The notes under the pieces are model-generated. The model searched no databases. It was not told the origin of the DNA and worked only from the letters and a program-made list of their open reading frames with translations. The position numbers and the translations under genes are program-made. A stretch of 64,000 nucleotides of DNA from Tabrizicola_A sp965284335 (GTDB lineage Bacteria; Pseudomonadota; Alphaproteobacteria; Rhodobacterales; Rhodobacteraceae), in assembly GCF_965284335.1 (NCBI RefSeq), contig NZ_OZ260076.1. The stretch is one strand, 5' to 3'. Below, one piece after another: positions 8,015 to 15,673 of this stretch (the stretch's first letter is position 1; each line of letters starts with the position of its first letter).

Positions 8015-8833
8015 ATGACCGCCTCACTCTCGCTACCACAAGGAAAGCCGCCACAGGTCCCTCGGCGCAGGCGGCTTGCAACCACCCGTGCGGTTGCGGC
8101 TTTGGTGCTGCGGGAGATGTCCACGACCTATGGCCGATCACCAGGTGGCTATATCTGGGCTATCTTGGAGCCGGCGGCAGGGGTGGCCCTGTTGACGGTG
8201 ATCTTTTCGATGGCATTTGTGGCCCCAGCCTTGGGATCAAATTTTGCGTTATTCTACGCCACAGGCTTGGTGCCGTTGACCTTTTTCACGTCGCTTTCTG
8301 GGCGGGTTGGGGCGTCAGTCACCTATTCACGGCAGTTGCTCGCCTATCCCAGTGTCACCTTGTTGGATGCAATTATGGCGCGTTTTTTGTTGAACGCGCT
8401 GACGCAGACCATGGTGGCAACGGTGATCCTCGCTGGGATCATGCTGGCATTCGACACTAAGGTGATTGTTCGCCTTCCATCGGTTGCAGGTGCCATTGCT
8501 TTAGCAGCCACGCTGGCACTTGGGATTGGAACCCTGAATTGCTTTCTTTTTACACGCTTTCCGATCTGGCAACAGTTTTGGTCCATCCTGACCCGGCCGT
8601 TGTTCATCATTTCCTGCGTTTTCATGCTGTTCGACCAGATCCCGACATGGGCGCGCGATTGGCTTTGGTATAACCCCATCGTCCACATCGTTGGCCTGAT
8701 GCGGCATGGGTTCTACTCAACCTATCATGCGAGTTATGTTTCGGTGACCTATGTGCTGGCACTTAGTCTGATCTGCGGCGCAACTGGGCTGTTGCTGCTT
8801 TTCAAACACCAATATTCATTGCTGGAACGTTAA
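8015..8833 (+). CDS. kpsM: Capsular polysaccharide ABC exporter, permease (KpsM-like)
   Basis: ABC-2 type membrane subunit for capsule export, 272 residues with about six hydrophobic segments. The N-terminal VLREMSTTYGRSPGGYIWAI is the conserved cytoplasmic entry of KpsM/CtrC/BexB proteins. It faces away from kpsE-kpsT, with a shared 122-bp upstream region (7893-8014) that presumably carries both promoters. It converges on the LicD-like gene, whose stop lies 15 bp away. The N-terminal 30 residues are basic and proline-rich, longer than in E. coli KpsM. Confidence 0.92.
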   Translation: MTASLSLPQGKPPQVPRRRRLATTRAVAALVLREMSTTYGRSPGGYIWAILEPAAGVALLTVIFSMAFVAPALGSNFALFYATGLVPLTFFTSLSGRVGASVTYSRQLLAYPSVTLLDAIMARFLLNALTQTMVATVILAGIMLAFDTKVIVRLPSVAGAIALAATLALGIGTLNCFLFTRFPIWQQFWSILTRPLFIISCVFMLFDQIPTWARDWLWYNPIVHIVGLMRHGFYSTYHASYVSVTYVLALSLICGATGLLLLFKHQYSLLER

Positions 8834-8848
8834 GGGGTTTTGTCCAGA

Positions 8849-10069
8849 TCAATTGAACGCGTCGGGGTTCATCTGCATTGGAGCGCGACCTTGAATAAAT
8901 CCACCGCGTTCAAGCGCGCGAAGCAAAGTTTCAGCACCCTCTGGGTTTGTGCGCCGGGCCATCCAGATACGTCTCAGAAAGATTGCGACGGAAAGCGGGT
9001 TGCGGACAACGCTTTGATTGGTGGTATCAAGCGCCGAGTTGAATTCGGTCACCGGGATGCGCCAGTTCCCATAATTTTCGGTCAGATATCGGTCTGAATC
9101 GGAAGGACCCAGAACTGGGGTATCAGCAAGGCGATATTGGGCAAGGTCAAAGTCTGAATTGTCCCAACGAAACAGCGATGAGGCGTGCCAGATGACCGCG
9201 CGGCCATCCGGCGTCATCTCATGGTAGTGTATAAAAATGTCGATATAAATGCCGTTGCGATGTGACACCTTCATAAAGACAGGGCGGCGCAGTATCGTGC
9301 CTTTGGGTTCAAATGTGGTCTGCATTTCCAGATCACCACAGCGAAAAATGCCCGAGGCATTCAAACCGTCTCGCAAAGCCTGTGGGTTGGCATCTTTTGC
9401 CATGATGCCCGCATCAATATCATAGTCGTGTTTGAGAAACCCACCTTCGCGGACGATGCCCAACAGTGTGCCGGACAGAACAAACCAACTTTGGTCAAGG
9501 CGGCGCATTTCTGAGGCAAAGTCCGCCAAAGCGACAGCCGCGCGATCCAAGGCGAAATGTGCCCGATCCTTCTCATCGGGTTGGCGGATCAGATTGGCTG
9601 GGCTTAAGTGAATGGCATTCAGGCAGGCGTTGGCATCTTTCTGAAACTGGTCAAGGGCTGCAGCACAATGTGCGCGGTGCCTCGGGTTCTCGGCCACCAC
9701 GATTGCCTGCATGGCCGAAACATACGCAAGATCACAAGCAATCAGCCCCGGTGCAAAGACCTTTTCCCGGCGCAGTAAAAAGCGACGTAAAGCAACGAGC
9801 TCATCCTCACGCATCTGATTGCAAAAGACATAGACCATGTCATTTGACAGATTAAGCTTGAGCCAGCTGCGTCGGGCATAGAAGGAAAGACGCCGGGACG
9901 CCCGATGCAGTTCGTCTTGGCGAATGATCCTGCGGGCCATTTCCCGCGCCAATACGGGCTCGAAAGTTGTTGCAAGCGTGAACAGCGCCGCAACCAAACC
10001 CAGTGGCCAGCGCATCCAAGCAGGATGGGCCATGTTCAGAAACTCGGCCCGGCGCAGGACAGGCTTCAT
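8849..10069 (-). CDS. LicD-family protein (putative phosphotransferase, surface polymer decoration)
   Basis: The core at residues 195-215, LSGTLLGIVREGGFLKHDYD followed by IDAG, matches the LicD/fukutin nucleotidyltransferase-like motif with its metal-binding D-x-D. Such proteins transfer phosphocholine or other phosphodiester groups to glycans. The protein is 406 residues; the N-terminal 190 residues are helical, contain one hydrophobic stretch (LGLVAALFTLATTFEPVLA) and have no family I recognise. It lies inside the capsule cluster beside glycerol-phosphate transfer genes, which supports a role in phosphodiester modification of the polymer. The donor substrate cannot be told. Confidence 0.75.
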   Translation of the reverse strand: MKPVLRRAEFLNMAHPAWMRWPLGLVAALFTLATTFEPVLAREMARRIIRQDELHRASRRLSFYARRSWLKLNLSNDMVYVFCNQMREDELVALRRFLLRREKVFAPGLIACDLAYVSAMQAIVVAENPRHRAHCAAALDQFQKDANACLNAIHLSPANLIRQPDEKDRAHFALDRAAVALADFASEMRRLDQSWFVLSGTLLGIVREGGFLKHDYDIDAGIMAKDANPQALRDGLNASGIFRCGDLEMQTTFEPKGTILRRPVFMKVSHRNGIYIDIFIHYHEMTPDGRAVIWHASSLFRWDNSDFDLAQYRLADTPVLGPSDSDRYLTENYGNWRIPVTEFNSALDTTNQSVVRNPLSVAIFLRRIWMARRTNPEGAETLLRALERGGFIQGRAPMQMNPDAFN

Positions 10070-10210
10070 TGCTTGGGTTCCCCAAGGAAATGGGATGAAA
10101 ACGATTGAATGCGCAGCTGAAACACCATGAAATGGCCCAAAATCAAGAAAACACTGCCATAGCGATCGACCGGTAGCTCTGCAAGTGCACCGACAAAGCC
10201 ATCTGACCCG

Positions 10211-10981
10211 CTAGGGCCGCAGAAACTGCAATATGTCATGCAGGCGCAGCCCTTTGCGGTGACGAAACACGAAGCCGAGACGGATGGGCAAGCTTACCCA
10301 GCGCCCCAAGGCGCGGATCAAAACAAGACGTCGAACCGCCATGACGGCAGGCCCGGACTGGGTGCCAGAGCTTTCCGCAGGGTGTTGGGCGAGCGTGAGG
10401 TCGACATGCACCCCCCGCAGGCCCGCGCGCAGTGCATCACACAAGAAAATGTATTCGTCGCCAAGGAAAGTATCGGTTCCTGCCCCGAAACTCACATCGA
10501 ACCAGACGTTCTTTGCGCGCATGCGGCTTGGCCGCACAGCAAGCTCAGGTGTTCCGACCTTGCCGCAGTTAAACCACCGGGCTCGCGTCCCATTGTCGCT
10601 ATAGCGCTTGCGCGGCTTGCCGCTTTCGTCGGACAAGCGTGCGCAGATAAAATCCATATCCGGCATAGCCAGAAACCTTTGGATCAGTTGTTTTATCGCC
10701 GACGGGTCCACGGAAAGGTCGTCGTCACTGAAAAGCAACAGCTCTGTCTGCGCCGCCTTAAGCGCTGCATTGCGGTTCCGCGCCGCCCCGCGACCTTCGC
10801 TGTGTGTGACAATAACATCGTCCCGTCTTAAGCGGATGGACTCGGTGGCGATCGTCATGGGCTCGCCCTGCACGAAAAGATGCCAGATTGCCCCTTCCAC
10901 AGAGGGAAGATCGGTCGGTCGTAAATGTGGCAGCCGGTCCCCCACCGTCGCCATGGCGATTGTAAGATGCGTGTTGGTCAT
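10211..10981 (-). CDS. Glycosyltransferase family 2 protein
   Basis: A 256-residue GT-A fold transferase that starts MTNTHLTIAMATVGDRLPHL. It carries the sequence SEGRGAARNRNAALKAA before LLLFSDDDLSVDPSAI, where DDD is the sugar-nucleotide metal site. The start at 10981 overlaps the stop of the next gene as ATGA, so the two transferases are translationally coupled; an upstream start inside that gene is rejected. The product presumably adds one sugar of the capsule repeat unit in the cytoplasm; donor and acceptor are unknown. Confidence 0.85.
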   Translation of the reverse strand: MTNTHLTIAMATVGDRLPHLRPTDLPSVEGAIWHLFVQGEPMTIATESIRLRRDDVIVTHSEGRGAARNRNAALKAAQTELLLFSDDDLSVDPSAIKQLIQRFLAMPDMDFICARLSDESGKPRKRYSDNGTRARWFNCGKVGTPELAVRPSRMRAKNVWFDVSFGAGTDTFLGDEYIFLCDALRAGLRGVHVDLTLAQHPAESSGTQSGPAVMAVRRLVLIRALGRWVSLPIRLGFVFRHRKGLRLHDILQFLRP

Positions 10982-11781
10982 ACCTCGTCCCGCACCTGAT
11001 GAAGCCAACCCAAGTGAAGTGCCAACCCCGGCCAGCGATGCCGGACCAGACCGCGCACAGCATAATTTCCAAAAACCCAAGCCCTTTTTGCCGGCGAAAG
11101 TCCAAGCTTTTGATACATCTGCCAAGTATCAATTGCAGCCTGCCCCTTCCGCCCTGATAGGGATTTGGGGTGGACGCGGTATGTCATCAGAATTTTGTTC
11201 AAGCCCAAGACGACAGGCGTGACTTGCAGCAACTCAAGCCAAAGCGCAAAGTCTTGCCGCCGCCGGATGTCAGGCATGGTTCTCGGGCCAAAAAAAGTGC
11301 TATCATAGATGACTGTCGAACAAGCAATCGTGTTGGTTTTCAGTAAATCACTACGGCTCGCGAGGTTGGGAACACCAAATGTGGTTTCCAGACCCGAAAT
11401 TGCATCCCGCCGCAGATAGGCGGTGCAAGAGAATGGTTGGTTCATCTCGGCCATTGCTCGAAGCTGCAATTCGAGCTTGCAGGGGTGCCATTGGTCATCA
11501 GCGTCCAGAAAAGCGATGAAGCGTCCTTTTGCAGCAGCAAGTCCAACGTTACGCGCGGGCCCCGCACCCGACTGAGCGGGTGTTGCTAGGCATTTGATCC
11601 GAGGGTCTTCCGCCGCCAAACTGGCCATGACGGCGCCGCTGCTATCGTTTGATCCATCGTCGATTAAAAGCAGCTCCCAATCGCTACGGCTTTGGGCCTG
11701 AACAGAACCTACTGTCGCACGCAGCGTTTCGGCTGCATTAAACACCGGGATCACAACCGAGATGACGGGGTCCTCGGCCAT
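10978..11781 (-). CDS. Glycosyltransferase family 2 protein
   Basis: A 267-residue GT2 enzyme. The N-terminal VISVVIPVFNAAETLRATV, the segment LLLIDDGSNDSSG, and GRFIAFLDADDQWHPCKLE (metal-binding DAD) are classic for the family. The ATG at 11781 has GAGGAG five bases upstream; a GTG two codons earlier is possible. It lies 9 bp after tagD and overlaps the next GT2 gene by 4 bp, giving an apparent tagD-GT2-GT2 unit read leftward. Confidence 0.9.
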   Translation of the reverse strand: MAEDPVISVVIPVFNAAETLRATVGSVQAQSRSDWELLLIDDGSNDSSGAVMASLAAEDPRIKCLATPAQSGAGPARNVGLAAAKGRFIAFLDADDQWHPCKLELQLRAMAEMNQPFSCTAYLRRDAISGLETTFGVPNLASRSDLLKTNTIACSTVIYDSTFFGPRTMPDIRRRQDFALWLELLQVTPVVLGLNKILMTYRVHPKSLSGRKGQAAIDTWQMYQKLGLSPAKRAWVFGNYAVRGLVRHRWPGLALHLGWLHQVRDEV

Positions 11782-11790
11782 TGGCACTCC

Positions 11791-12186
11791 TCAGCTAGCC
11801 GCGTTGTCCAAGGTGTTACGGATCATCGTGCTAGAGATACCTTCCGTGCGCGGTAGATACATTACCTCGCAGATGTCCGAAAGCTCATCGAACTTGCCCT
11901 CCCAATCGCTGCCCATCGTGAAGATATCCACGTGGTACAAGCGGATATCGTCTCGCTTTTGTTCCCAAGTGTTCTCGGCGATCACCAGATCGACAAACCG
12001 CAACGCCTCAAGGTGTGCCTTGCGTTCTTCCCATGTGTGGAAGGCCTTTTTGCCCTTCAGCGCGTTGAACTCATCGGTGGAGAGCGCAACAATCAGATAG
12101 TCCCCCAGCGCGCGGGCACGCTGCAACAAACGGATGTGCCCATAATGCAGGGTGTCGTATGTGCCATACGTCAAAACACGTTTCAT
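11791..12186 (-). CDS. tagD: Glycerol-3-phosphate cytidylyltransferase
   Basis: Makes CDP-glycerol from CTP and sn-glycerol 3-phosphate, the activated donor for poly(glycerol phosphate) chains. At 131 residues it has the TagD length, and it shows the N-terminal GTYDTLHYGH (HxGH nucleotidyltransferase motif), KRDDIRLYHVDIFTMGSDW and the signature RTEGISST near the C-terminus. The partner transferase is the TagF-like fusion at 15674. These enzymes are best known from Gram-positive wall teichoic acid, but also occur in teichoic-acid-like group 2 capsules of Gram-negative bacteria. Confidence 0.93.
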   Translation of the reverse strand: MKRVLTYGTYDTLHYGHIRLLQRARALGDYLIVALSTDEFNALKGKKAFHTWEERKAHLEALRFVDLVIAENTWEQKRDDIRLYHVDIFTMGSDWEGKFDELSDICEVMYLPRTEGISSTMIRNTLDNAAS

Positions 12187-12366
12187 TCATGCTCCAAAGG
12201 GCTTGGTCAAATGCATTGTGTAAAGCCGCATTTCGTGCGTTGTTCAAGGGCCAACAGTGCGGCACCCGCCACTTTTGCGGCCAATTGCTGTCTTGCGCGG
12301 CAGGAAGAATGGCAATAGTTGCACTGTCTTTTCACCTGCAAGCCTATTAACAGACCTGAACGCCTA

Positions 12367-13259
12367 ATGAACAAGCAGCGTTCATCCGTATTGGCCGGTT
12401 CAAGACGGGCACCAGCTCGGTCCAAGATCATTTCTGGCATAATCGCTGCGCATATGTAGAGAATGGGCTTTTATACCCGAATGTTGGGGTTGCAAAAATG
12501 GGCCCGGGGCGTCGGCACCTTTGACTTTCTCGCGAGTTCGTTCCCGAGAACTGGGAACGGCTTGTTGATGTGATCCAAAAAAGCCCTTGTGATCGAGCGT
12601 TGATAAGTTCAGAGTGGTTATCTACCAACATCGCGGTTCTAAAGCAGGCTTTTCCTTACATCAAAGAATTCAACCCTAAACTAATTGTTGTCGTGCGGGA
12701 TGAGGAGCCTTTAGTTCGCAGCATGTATCTTCAGTTGGTCAAGGGTTACTTATATGATCCCGTTTTTGTTGGCGTTTCAGATTTTCGCAAAGCCAAAATA
12801 CTTGCCGTTGCGCGCTTTGACAGATGGTGGAAGGTTGCCCGACACAGGTTTGTTTATGGACGAATGTTGCGCGGCTGGATTGAGATGTTTGGTAAAGAAA
12901 GTGTGATCTTTATCCCATATTTGCAGGATCGCCATTTCGACATTGTAGATGCGGTTTGTGGTGTCCTCGAACTAGAGGTTCATCAGCGGCTGAAGAACCG
13001 GAACCGCAGTATCGGACCATTTGCCGCCCGCTCGGCTATCTTGGGATCTGATTTCGGAAGAGGTTTTGGGAAGTTCTTGGCGCAGGTTTCAGGTAAGTTG
13101 GAACGCTGGTTTCCGCGTTTGAATAACGTGGGCCTACTTGGGTTGAATTCCGAGGAAGTCGCGGAGCATTATCGGCTGGAAAATGAAGAACTTGCAGCCA
13201 ATTGGCCTGATTTTTCTGAAGCTCTTCGTGCAGCACGGAGCCCTCGAGCCGATCACTGA
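12367..13259 (+). pseudogene. Sulfotransferase-like gene broken by an in-frame TGA
   Basis: Frame 12360-13259 encodes a protein of the PAPS-dependent sulfotransferase type. It has FIRIGRFKTGTSSVQ (phosphosulfate-binding loop), then ENGLLYPNVG and GRRHL, then a TGA at 12522-12524, then LSREFVPENWERLVDVI and ALISSEWLS, and FNPKLIVVVRDEEPLVRSMY (3'-phosphate-binding region). The family's expected order is kept on both sides of the stop. No in-frame ATG precedes the loop; the ATG at 12367 is in another frame, so a second lesion near the start is likely. The only intact piece starts at GTG 12570 (229 aa) and lacks the cofactor loop. Other possibilities are a sequencing error or TGA read-through. 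Confidence 0.7.
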
Positions 13260-13408
13260 TGCGTCAAAAACGAGGTTTCTGCGCCAACTGTCCTGCAAGG
13301 CTCTAACGCGTTTCGCCTTGACGGGGTATCAGATGGTCGGTAGCGTCCGAGCGCATTTGAACCGCCCCGGGTTTACCGGAGGGCAAAACTCTCGGAGAAT
13401 TGCCCGTT

Positions 13409-13750
13409 ATGGAACATGCACAAAAGAAGAAGACGTCGAAGCCGTATTCACCCGAGTTCCGCGAACGCGCGGTGCGGCTTTTGCTGGAACACCGCGATGA
13501 GTATCAAAGCGAAGCTTCTGCGCTGGTGGCGATTGCAGGCAAATTGGGTTGTTCGCCGGACAGCCTTCGCGTTTGGGTGCGTCAGGCCCAGCGTGATGGT
13601 GGCGAACGGCCAGGTCTGACCAGTGCCGATAAAGCTCGAATAAAAGAGCTTGAACGTGAGAACCGTGAACTGCGTCAGGCTAACGAGATACTGAAGAAGG
13701 CATCAGCATATTTTGCAATGGCGGAGCTCGACCGCCCGTTTCGCAAGTGA
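13409..13750 (+). CDS. IS3-family transposase OrfA
   Basis: A 113-residue DNA-binding subunit: helix-turn-helix region YSPEFRERAVRLLLEHRDEY through SPDSLRVWVRQAQRD, then a leucine-zipper-like helix RIKELERENRELRQANEIL. Its stop overlaps the GTG start of orfB (GTGA), the usual place for -1 frameshifting to make the OrfAB transposase. A TTG three codons upstream is an alternative start. Confidence 0.93.
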   Translation: MEHAQKKKTSKPYSPEFRERAVRLLLEHRDEYQSEASALVAIAGKLGCSPDSLRVWVRQAQRDGGERPGLTSADKARIKELERENRELRQANEILKKASAYFAMAELDRPFRK

Positions 13751-14652
13751 CTGCTTTCATTGAAGAACATAGGGGACAGTTCGGGGTCGAGCCGATGTGC
13801 AAAATGCTGCAAATCGCCCAGTCTACCTATTATGAGCGTCGCGCCATCGGGCGTGATCCTGATCGTGCTTCGGCTCGGGCAAAGTCGGACGCGGATCTCT
13901 GCATCAAGATCGATGCCGCCTGGAAAGACAACCGTAAGCTCTATGGGGCGCGGAAGATCTGGCACGTCTTGCTCAGAGGCAATCAGGACGTCGCGCGATG
14001 CACTGTGGAGCGTTTGATGCGCGATTTGGGCCTCAAAGGTGTGCTTCGGGGCAAAAAGGTTGTCACCACGAACCCTGACACATCGCAGCCCTGCCCAGAT
14101 GACAAGGTGAACCGACTGTTCATGGCAGACCGTCCGAACAAGCTGTGGGTTTCAGATTTCACCTACGTGCAAACTTGGTCTGGGACGGTCTACGTGGCAT
14201 TCGTGATCGATGTGTTTGCGCGTCGTATTGTCGGCTGGCGTGCCTCGACCTCGATGAAGACACAGTTCGTGCTCGACGCCCTGGAGCAAGCGATCTGGCA
14301 AAGAAAGACGCCAGATAACAAGAGCTTGGTTCATCACTCGGACCGTGGCTCCCAATACTTGTCCATCAAGTATACTGAGCGCCTGGCCGAGGCAGAGATC
14401 GATCTTTCCGTAGGCACCGTCGGCGATGCCTATGATAATGCCCTTGCCGAATGTGTGATAGGCCTCTTCAAAACCGAGGTCATCAACCAGATCGGCCCAT
14501 GGAAATCGATGCGCGAGGTCGAATGGGAAACCTTGAAATGGGTCGATTGGTATAACAATCGCCGCCTTCTTGGCCCCATCGGTTATATCCCGCCCGCAGA
14601 AGCAGAGGAGGCGTTCTATGCAAACCTGAACTCACTCGATATGGTCGCCTGA
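13747..14652 (+). CDS. IS3-family transposase OrfB (DDE integrase)
   Basis: A 301-residue catalytic subunit. An HTH_21-like N-terminal part is followed by the retroviral integrase-type core with its acidic triad: D in LWVSDFTYVQTW, D in HHSDRGSQYLS, and E in NALAECVIGLFKTE, with the spacing of the IS3 family. The frame is intact, so the element may still be active. Confidence 0.95.
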   Translation: MTAFIEEHRGQFGVEPMCKMLQIAQSTYYERRAIGRDPDRASARAKSDADLCIKIDAAWKDNRKLYGARKIWHVLLRGNQDVARCTVERLMRDLGLKGVLRGKKVVTTNPDTSQPCPDDKVNRLFMADRPNKLWVSDFTYVQTWSGTVYVAFVIDVFARRIVGWRASTSMKTQFVLDALEQAIWQRKTPDNKSLVHHSDRGSQYLSIKYTERLAEAEIDLSVGTVGDAYDNALAECVIGLFKTEVINQIGPWKSMREVEWETLKWVDWYNNRRLLGPIGYIPPAEAEEAFYANLNSLDMVA

Positions 14653-14719
14653 AATATGAACAAATCACCCTCCGATAAATCCGGGGCGGTTCACATTTGA
14701 ATTGTGGGGTTTTGACTGT

Positions 14720-15577
14720 ATGGCATTGATAATTGGCATCAAAAAGTCCGTGAAGACCGCTCTCCGCCCTTCATGGCGCTTTGCCAAGAGTAAAGTCAGC
14801 TCGATCTTGGGCAAAGACACTCTTTCTGTTGCGGAGCATGCGAAGCTTCTCAAGTCGACCTTGGTTTCCAAAGCTGGAAGAACCGGCGATGTGAAGTTTA
14901 TTCCCTACGGAAAGTCAGATATCTTTATCGCTGTCACTGAGCCGCAGGTTTCAGCACCGCTGCAAGATCGTGTGATAAAGGGTAGCTATGAGGCTGCCGA
15001 GTGCCGCATGTGCGAGAAAGTTCTCGAAGCTAACGAAGTCGTTGTGGAGCTAGGCGCCGGGTTAGGGTTGATTTCAACGGTTGTGATGAAGTCCGGTAAG
15101 GCCAAAGAGGTTCATTGCTTTGAAGCTGACCAGCGTTTGCTTGGGTTGATCCAGGCAACACACAAGAAGAACGGCGTTCTCAATTCATTCCTATACAATG
15201 CTGCGGTCACTGGCGAAAAGGAAGCGCTGGCTAAAGGTGAAATGACATTTCATCTTCGCGAGAATTTTTGGGGCAATTCGACGAATCCAAATGTTGGAAA
15301 GACTCCTGAGTTTGCCGTTCAGGTTCAGACCCGAAGCCTCAAAAGCATCATGGTTTCGATAAAACCGACGATCATCATTGCCGACATCGAAGGTGCTGAA
15401 CTGGGTCTCTTCACAGACGTCGACCTATCTGGTGTGAAGCGCATTCTTTTGGAGATGCATCCTTTTGCAATCGGCGCGAAAGGCATGCGATCAGTATTTG
15501 ATGACCTTCACAAGGCCGGCTTTTACTACGACCCACGTTTCTCATCAGGTGCAGTTTCAGGTTTTTCTCGTGGCTAG
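14720..15577 (+). CDS. FkbM-family methyltransferase
   Basis: A 285-residue S-adenosylmethionine-dependent methyltransferase. Motif I is EVVVELGAGLGLISTVVM, followed by the acidic VHCFEADQRLLGLI and later IIIADIEGAELGLFTDVDL, the DxEGxE signature of the FkbM group. In polysaccharide clusters such enzymes O-methylate sugar residues. The start ATG 14720 is preferred over a TTG at 14702. Codon use and AT content are less GC-biased than in the housekeeping genes, which fits transferred DNA. The IS3 copy lies directly upstream and may have separated the gene from its old promoter. Confidence 0.85.
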   Translation: MALIIGIKKSVKTALRPSWRFAKSKVSSILGKDTLSVAEHAKLLKSTLVSKAGRTGDVKFIPYGKSDIFIAVTEPQVSAPLQDRVIKGSYEAAECRMCEKVLEANEVVVELGAGLGLISTVVMKSGKAKEVHCFEADQRLLGLIQATHKKNGVLNSFLYNAAVTGEKEALAKGEMTFHLRENFWGNSTNPNVGKTPEFAVQVQTRSLKSIMVSIKPTIIIADIEGAELGLFTDVDLSGVKRILLEMHPFAIGAKGMRSVFDDLHKAGFYYDPRFSSGAVSGFSRG

Positions 15578-15673
15578 CCACACGATTAGGAGCACCCACA
15601 CTAACAGCTTGGGTTAAATTTGTTGTTTTTTAGAACGATTTTCCAATCAACGCGTCAATTTAAACTGTTAAGT

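Larger units (their letters stand above)
13358..14693 (+). mobile_element. IS3-family insertion sequence, copy 1 (1336 bp)
   Basis: Bounded by imperfect inverted repeats beginning TGAACCGCCCCGG at both ends (24 of 26 positions agree) and by a 4-bp target duplication CATT at 13354-13357 and 14694-14697. It holds two overlapping genes, orfA and orfB. An apparently identical copy lies inverted at 45045-46380. The insertion lies between the broken sulfotransferase and the FkbM methyltransferase, about 26 bp before the latter's start, so it may alter its expression. Confidence 0.95.
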
